This document shows, one piece after another, positions 57,966 through 64,000 of a DNA stretch of 64,000 nucleotides. Where the stretch lies: contig NW_004454163.1 of NCBI RefSeq assembly GCF_000283155.1, positions 1,559,844 to 1,623,843 of the forward strand, read 5' to 3'. The DNA comes from Ceratotherium simum simum (taxonomy: Eukaryota > Chordata > Mammalia > Perissodactyla > Rhinocerotidae). Each line of letters begins with the position of its first letter. The first letter of the stretch is position 1. Both the position numbers and the translations under genes were made by a program. A model generated the notes under the pieces. That model made no database searches. It worked only from the letters and a program-made list of their open reading frames with translations, and was not told the DNA's origin.

Positions 57966-58184
57966 ATCTGGAATTCACCCAATCCAAACTATCATAGTCC
58001 AGAAGAATGTAAAGTAGATTGATTGAACTCAATAATTCACACTAGTTAGTGACAAATTTCTATTTCACTTAAAACATCTAACACAGGGCAGATATACTAT
58101 ATATGTCTAACCAACATTTTTATTTAAATAAATGTCTCCCCAAGCCTATTTTCTCAAACTCTCTTTCTCATTTCATATTTTTTG

Positions 58185-58692
58185 GATAATATATTTTTTT
58201 ATTACAGTAAAATATACATAACATGAAACTTACCATTTTAATAATTTTAGTGTACAGATCAGTGGCATTAAGTATATTCACATTGCGCCATTACCACCAT
58301 CCATCTGCAGAATTTTTCATCTCCAAAAACTGAAACCCCATGCCTATTAAACAATAACTTTCCATTTGTTCCTCCTCTCAGGCCCTGGCAACCACCATTC
58401 TACTTTCTGTCTCTACGAATTTGACTACTCTAGGTACCTCATATAAGTGGAATCATACGCTATTTGTCCTTTTGTGACTGCCTTATTTCATTTAGTATAA
58501 TATCTTCAAGGTTCATCCACATTGCAGCATTTGTCAGGATTCCTTCCTTTTTAAGGCTGAATAATATTGTTTTGTATGAATATACCACATTTTATTTATC
58601 CATTCATCCATCTATGAATCCTTGGGTTCCTTCCATCTTTTGGGTATTGCAAATAATACTGCTATGACCGTAGGTGTACAAATATTGTTCAG
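58185..58692 (-). mobile_element. L1 3' region, antisense, fairly well preserved
   Basis: 'acagtaaaatatacataaca', 'taccattttaataattttag', 'caccatccatctgcagaatt', 'ccctggcaaccaccattcta', 'atataagtggaatcatacgc', 'aaggttcatccacattgcag', 'ccattcatccatctatgaat' is the classic reverse reading of a mammalian L1 3' half. The frames 58464-58667 and 58622-58828 belong to it or run off it. Confidence 0.9.
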
Positions 58693-58694
58693 GT

Positions 58695-59150
58695 TTCTGC
58701 TTTTAATTCTTCCCATCTCATTTTGTTCATTATTATCTTTGATGATATTAGTTCATACTTCTCATTACCCCTCTGCTTTTCAGACAGAGATCTTCACCAT
58801 AACTCTCAGCCTCATCATAACTCTGTGAAGACTATTTTAAACACCCCAACAGGATCTTAGACTGCCACAAAACTCACATAGTGACTGATACCCATATCAT
58901 TAACCAGTACCCATTATGTCAACCTCTGTAGATAAAGCTCCATAAATAGCAGAGGGACAGATGTGTGCCAACATACAGATCCATTGACAATGTAATATAC
59001 TTAACTCTCCTTGGATATCACATTCAATAATTACTCCAGTCATACATTAATTAACCTGTGATTTGATATATTTGTGTCCCATGGGTTGAACTTGTCCCAA
59101 TGGAAGATAGAGACTGGAAGGATCCAGCAGATAAATTGCCCAACTTTCTT
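58695..59150. other. No gene seen
   Basis: Unassigned sequence directly after the L1. No repeat that I recognise. Confidence 0.4.
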
Positions 59151-59154
59151 CTTC

Positions 59155-59460
59155 TCAATCAAATGTTCTCTTTCCTAGTGATTCCATACAGTCTCTCCAT
59201 AGATGTTTCAAGTATCCAACCAACCGGTGGTGATTTCTTAAGAAGTTGTAGGCAGCTCTCATCTGTTCTACCTTGTATTTGTTTTTCTTGTTCTCAGATT
59301 CACTTTTTCCGTCACTCTCACCAGCAAAGGGGCTGTTATTGCCTTCAAACCAATGGACAATAAATTCCATAATCCCACCCAGAATATCTACTTCAAGTCT
59401 ACTCTGCATGCCAAAAGTCATAGCCCTGAATTCTTGAAAAGTAGAGCCATATGTAAAGCT
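59155..59460 (-). pseudogene. Unidentified 100-codon protein-like frame
   Basis: On the minus strand a frame runs from just after a TAA (about 59462) to a TGA at 59155. It contains 'FQEFRAMTFGMQSRLEVDIL' early and 'KYKVEQMRAAYNFLRNHHRL' later, with evenly spaced charged and aromatic residues. No repeat was recognised in it. Upstream minus-strand frames are closed, so it is an isolated piece. Possibilities: a decayed retrocopy, a retroelement-derived coding remnant, or chance. I do not assign a function. Confidence 0.25.
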
Positions 59461-59479
59461 TTATTTGAGGGGTTTATTA

Positions 59480-62145
59480 TGCATTTTATGTTACTTGTTA
59501 CAAAATAAGGACATCTATTTTAAGACACGTTTCCCTTGGATGTCTCCTGTGGTTTCTGCTCCTTTGTGATTCAAAGTCTATACTCTCTACAGAGGATATT
59601 CTGTGCTCTTCCCATTTTCTTTGAGGATTCAAAAACTTGGGACTGGCTTGCAGTTTTTAGTCAACATAGGCACTGAATCATTTTCTGGAATGAATCATCT
59701 AACTTTTCACTTTGCAACTCTCAAGATATCCATGCAGCTATGTTAGGTTCTCTTCCAAAAGGCTCATTGTGCAATGCATTCGTGTGTGCAGCAGCTCTTG
59801 CAGAATGTTTAGGATGATGTAGATTTTACATTGCTGTCTTGTTTGGTACCATTGCTTCCTCTAAATAATCTCTGACTTCTGATTTTCCAAGTCTCTGTCT
59901 CTCTGGTTTTTGCCAGAAACACAAATTTCCTGACCTTGTTTTTCAGCGAGGGTTAGCTCTCCAAACCTTCCTGGATTCTAGACCATTTTCATGAACTGTA
60001 CCTTCTGGATTTACTCTGCTAACCAATAGGTCACCCATCTATGTGAGCACACTGAAGTGGCAGAGATTTTTAAATTTCTCTATTCCTTTCTTCCTCACAA
60101 ATTGTTTTCTGCAAGTTAAATTAGTAGAACAGAAGTTGATTTCCACACTTATTTTAAATACATTCCCTCTGTTATAAAGCAGAATTGGGTACAGTTTTGG
60201 CTCATATAATGTTTTTTCTCCCCTACACAGATCTATATATGTACAGTTATAACTGGTATGGTCATTATGAAGTATTGGTTTGCTTCAGTTTGCTTGGTTC
60301 TTGGTTAGTTTCTCTCTCTACATGGCTAGTCCCCCATTATGGCTCCAGGACAGAAAGGGGCCAGTGACAAGTATGTTATCTCACAAAAGAGAAGGATATG
60401 ACACAGGGAATATTCAGACAAGAAGAGCTTGGTGAAATCGCAGGCAGGCATGTAGTCAGGGAATGAGACCTTTGGGATAAGGGTTTACCTCACTAAGGAT
60501 TCCCAAGGCAGGGGCATCGCCCCTTTCTCCTTCAATGCCAAGAGATCATGCAATACTCTCACCCACAAACCCAGAAGCCATCTTAGAAAAGAGGGAGAGG
60601 AAAATAATCTGTAAAGATATTTTAAAATTTATATTAGACTAATATTTATCTGATAAAGTGATTTTTCTTGTATTTTACTTATTGCCCAGAATTTAATAAG
60701 TATAAGGAAAGGATAAAATAAATTTCGTGAAATAAAACACTTATTTTCTGCACACACATCAGCAGTTGTAATGTGAATTATAATGTAACCCAGCCACATG
60801 TGAGTTATATTAAGCCAGTTACATATGTACACTTACACTCTAACTCAGCTACATATGCATTTTGGACCTGTGATAAATAAGCAGTAAATTCTAGTGTTGA
60901 TAACACTTAACACATCCTACTACAGTTCTAAGTTAGTACTAATTAAAAAACTCTATAACTATACCACAGCATTTACAAATAAGACATATCACCACTAAAA
61001 CAATTTAAACACCTGTTCACTTATTCAAGTCATTTATGTTTAATTTTTAATGTAATTATATTCCTCATGTAGGAAATATATAATACATTTGAAAGCAACA
61101 ACAAAAAAATAGAAAGTAAAGAGTCGGATTTAAGGAGCCAGGGCTACTCAGTTATCTGTTCTTTTCCTTTCTCTCTCTCTCTCTATGTGGCCATAAATGC
61201 GTTTAGGTAGCCCCTGTAATAGAATAATCCAATTAAAATTGTTTATGATGTATTTTCTCAGGAAACTTCTTTTTTGAAGCTACATTACCCCAAATTTCTC
61301 TAAGTTAACCTTAAAATTTTTTAAGACAAAATATCAATGGTTAAGACTAAAATCCAATGAGAAGAAGAAATAAAGTCTTAGGATAACCAAAGGAACCATT
61401 CAGTGGGGAGAAATTATTTTGAGTATGTAAACAAGAGTTTATTACAGGAAGAAGATGCATTTATTATTGTAAACATTAGAAATAAAAACTTTATTCCTTA
61501 AATTGTGCAATCCAACAACTTTAAGTGAACAAACCACTTAATATTGTTAATTTCATTTCCATTGATTCCTTCTCTGAGAATGCATTGCCAAGTCCCAAAC
61601 ATGGACTATTCTGTGACCAAAGACTACAGACTACATAAAGAACAGAGATTTTAGCAAGGCCATAAATAATTTTCTATGTGATAAACTGCCCAACACTGAT
61701 GTTTAATATTTCTAAGTTAATTGTTTGTTCTGAACAAAATTAGATATTTTAAATATCCAACCAAATTAAATTAGGCCGTCATTAAGCCACATAAACAGAA
61801 AATGAGCAGTGGTTAATGAATTATTACTCCAATTCTGCATTGTGTTAACATTTCTAGTAAACAAAATGTTCTTTCTACAACTACTTTTTGACGCTCCTAA
61901 TATACACTATTTATTTCTAACATCTTCCATCATGTTGTTTTTTTTATCCTTTTTTCTCTTTTAAAAATATTTTTTCTGCTTTTTATAGTACACAGAGTGG
62001 TTTGTTCTGTTTTTTTTTCTTTTCCTTATTTTATTGAATTATATGAAACCTATAGATCTTACTTATATTATTTTAGGTAGTTCTTTTAAAAGCTTAATGC
62101 ACATATTTAAATGGAAATTTATCCATCAAAGTATGATGTCAGTCA
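59480..62145. other. No gene seen; mostly unassigned
   Basis: No supported gene. A short CT run lies at about 61170-61184. The frames 60185-60367 and 60629-60832 have no motif. Several T/C-rich stretches near 59700-60100 may be old repeat but I cannot name them. Confidence 0.4.
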
Positions 62146-62149
62146 GTAT

Positions 62150-62535
62150 TTCTGTCCATCTCCAATACTACGAAAACGCTTAATATTTTCAATATTCTTT
62201 AATTACCTTGCCTTATTCTACTTTATTATTGCCTAAGTATAAGTTCTGAAACTTTTGTTATTTTTGAAATCCACTATTATATTAAATTTTCCAATGTATT
62301 TTATCAGTTCCCTCGTTCACCATTGTTTCTTCCCACTTGTTCTCTTGGCATTCACTTTTGTTTTGACAGGAGCATGCTATTTTGTATTTTTTTCTTCTAT
62401 AAAGATATTTGTAATAAACTTTCTTAATTGTTGTATGTCTGTAATTGTCTCTTATTTCACCTCCATTCATGAGCATTTTATAAGTGCATAGAATTACAGG
62501 TTGACACACCTTTCTTTGCACTTTGAAAATGTTGG
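62150..62535 (-). mobile_element. Old L1-like fragment, antisense
   Basis: 'gtctcttatttcacctccat', 'gcatagaattacaggttgac' and 'ctttgcactttgaaaatgtt' match reverse L1 upstream sequence of the same kind as in the 13865-16115 element. The opposed frames 62255-62491 and 62282-62560 lie in it. Confidence 0.55.
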
Positions 62536-62539
62536 CAGG

Positions 62540-64000
62540 GGCAGTCTCCAAAGCCAACAACCTCAGGACATCAATCTAGACATCCTCATCTTATATTTCA
62601 GAGTCCTGGTTTCCTCAACTAATGTCTTGACCTTCGTCTATCAGATGCGCCTTGGCAGAGAACTCAAATGTCTCCGGAGTCCTGTGATTCTATTAGAGTT
62701 TCAGTCAGCTGCTCAGGTGAGTCTGCTTACCTCCTTGTTAATGGTCCAGTATTCTAATTATCTCTCTACAGGGTTATCAATACTATTTTGCAGTAACCAT
62801 CAAAAACCTCTGTCTTTGTAGGGATTATTCTCCCTACATCTTTCAAGTTCCTGAATCATCATACCCGCAAGAGAATTCTCTTCTGTCAGGACATTTTCCA
62901 AGATCATCACAAGTAAAACCTTTAGTAATAGGGCTGCCACCTTGTGCCAGGAACCTGTGTGCCCCATCATGGTGTCCTCTTCATCCACTAGGTCATGAGT
63001 TTGCTAGACTTTAATCACCATCTGGCTTGCTGTTTTCTTAGACTACTCTCAGGATCAGTTGCTTTAGCTCATTTTTGCCAAGAAGCAGATACAAACATAA
63101 GATAAACTGGTAGAAGATTCACTGAGAAAAGAAATAGGAAGAGGAAGAAACCATGGTGCATGTCTAACACCTGTGTAAAGAAACAAGCTAGGAAGAAAGG
63201 TAGGGTGAGAGAAATTTCATACTGGCTTATCTTTCTAAGAAAGACTTAGCCGGGCCTATGGGATGTCTTCAAGTCAAAGTCAGACATTGGAAGAGTCTCC
63301 TGTTTGAGTCTGTATTAATACTCTTGTCATATTTACTGGGATCAGGCCAAGGGAAGCATGGCCCCAATGCAAACATGGTGCTGGATACAGAGTGGCAGCT
63401 GTCAACTATGTCAGTGAATTAGCAGGATGTATGAGTGATGCATTTTCATGACTGACACATTGTCTTTCATTGTATTAGTTTTCCCCTTGTGTTTTAAAAT
63501 AATGGTTTGTACATTGTTGTCACATAATAGCTCTCTCTCTCATTCAACTTACAGCTTCATATTTAGTTACCTAAAACTCAAAATCAGAACCAGTGTATAG
63601 TGAAGCCATGAAATGGTATCTTTATAGATAGAGCCAGGAGGTTGCATAGATTGAGTCCTGATTTTGAGTCTGTATCTATTTCCTCCCATTTCCCCATACA
63701 AGCCACAGCCATAGTTAATGATTATGATAGCTTTTTCAGTTTCCTTTCAAAATTCATTTAGAAATCCAGGTCCATGATTTCAAACAGTGAACCTTTGTTT
63801 GTACCTAACTTTGGGTAGATGCTCTAATATGTCTTAGATTCAGGGATTCAAACTCCTTGCTTCCTGATTGAGAATTAGAAGGCCCACAATTTCATCCCTG
63901 TATACCATATTGTGTTTATGTTCATAATACAACATCTGATGACTTATTTCATCTCAAAATGGTACTAACTTTTTCATGCAGAGATGTTATAGGCTATATT
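62540..64000. other. No gene seen; unassigned DNA to the window end
   Basis: A slightly more GC-balanced region. The plus frame 62501-62821 and the minus frame 62800-62988 have plausible-looking residues but no family signature. I could not decide between decayed repeat and single-copy DNA. Confidence 0.35.

Noticed and set aside
62501..62988. Two opposed frames of 106 and 62 codons as a small gene
   Set aside because: Residues look plausible, but there is no family signature, no splice support and the left part overlaps an L1 fragment.

Overview
This window looks like non-coding nuclear DNA from a placental mammal. I find no protein-coding gene, rRNA gene or functional tRNA gene that I can support. 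The sequence is AT-rich and CpG-poor, and it is packed with ancient mammalian interspersed repeats: L2, MIR, old L1, MaLR-type LTRs and a MER5-like DNA transposon. Two runs of N (31057-31201 and 55203-55577) show it comes from a scaffolded draft assembly. Ten copies of a tRNA-derived SINE of the ERE type point to a perissodactyl (odd-toed ungulate). The youngest copies (44569-44787 and 48755-48976) have a body unlike the horse ERE1 sequence I know. This makes a rhinoceros or tapir lineage more likely than horse, but that last step is inference from memory.

Layout. 1-1540: an L1 3' end, then an older L1 ORF2 remnant and a second L1 3' end. 2200-8400: MIR and L2 fragments; one L2 (5000-5700) is split by a roughly 390-bp GC-richer insert that resembles mRNA 3' UTR. 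9310-12350: a good L1 3' end with a SINE inside it, a MIR, a short CpG-rich protein-like frame (10926-11138, minus) and two more SINEs. 13865-16115: a long antisense L1. 17390-18290: the longest L2. 18936-19690: two diverged copies of an unknown exon-like unit. 20001-23006: a nested MaLR complex (LTR, internal region, LTR, antisense LTR inside that LTR, second LTR). 23230-23641: an LTR-like block with TATA and AATAAA. 23838-23986: a purine microsatellite. 24080-32235: L2 and MIR fragments, including a MIR inserted in a MIR, and an L1 ORF2 fragment broken by the first gap. 33290-36160: an L1 3' end, a SINE, two L2 copies (one split by an unknown insert with a protein-like minus-strand frame, the other by a SINE) and a MIR. 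36165-44550: mostly AT-rich single-copy DNA with one LTR-like block. 44569-53935: four SINEs and L1, L2 and MIR fragments. 54318-55680: a MER5-like element, an old LTR, and a second LTR whose middle is lost in the second gap. 55685-64000: single-copy DNA that may include a conserved regulatory element (55900-56570), a classic antisense L1 (58185-58690), a protein-like minus-strand frame (59155-59460) and an old L1 piece near 62150.

No genes work together here. The region is best read as intergenic or deep intronic DNA whose history is layered transposon insertion. The short open frames in it are nearly all parts of repeats or chance. I did not find an undescribed biological system. The best leads are four unidentified protein-like or mRNA-like segments, one well-formed candidate exon (47819-47897), a diverged exon-like duplication, and two or three stretches that may be conserved non-coding elements.
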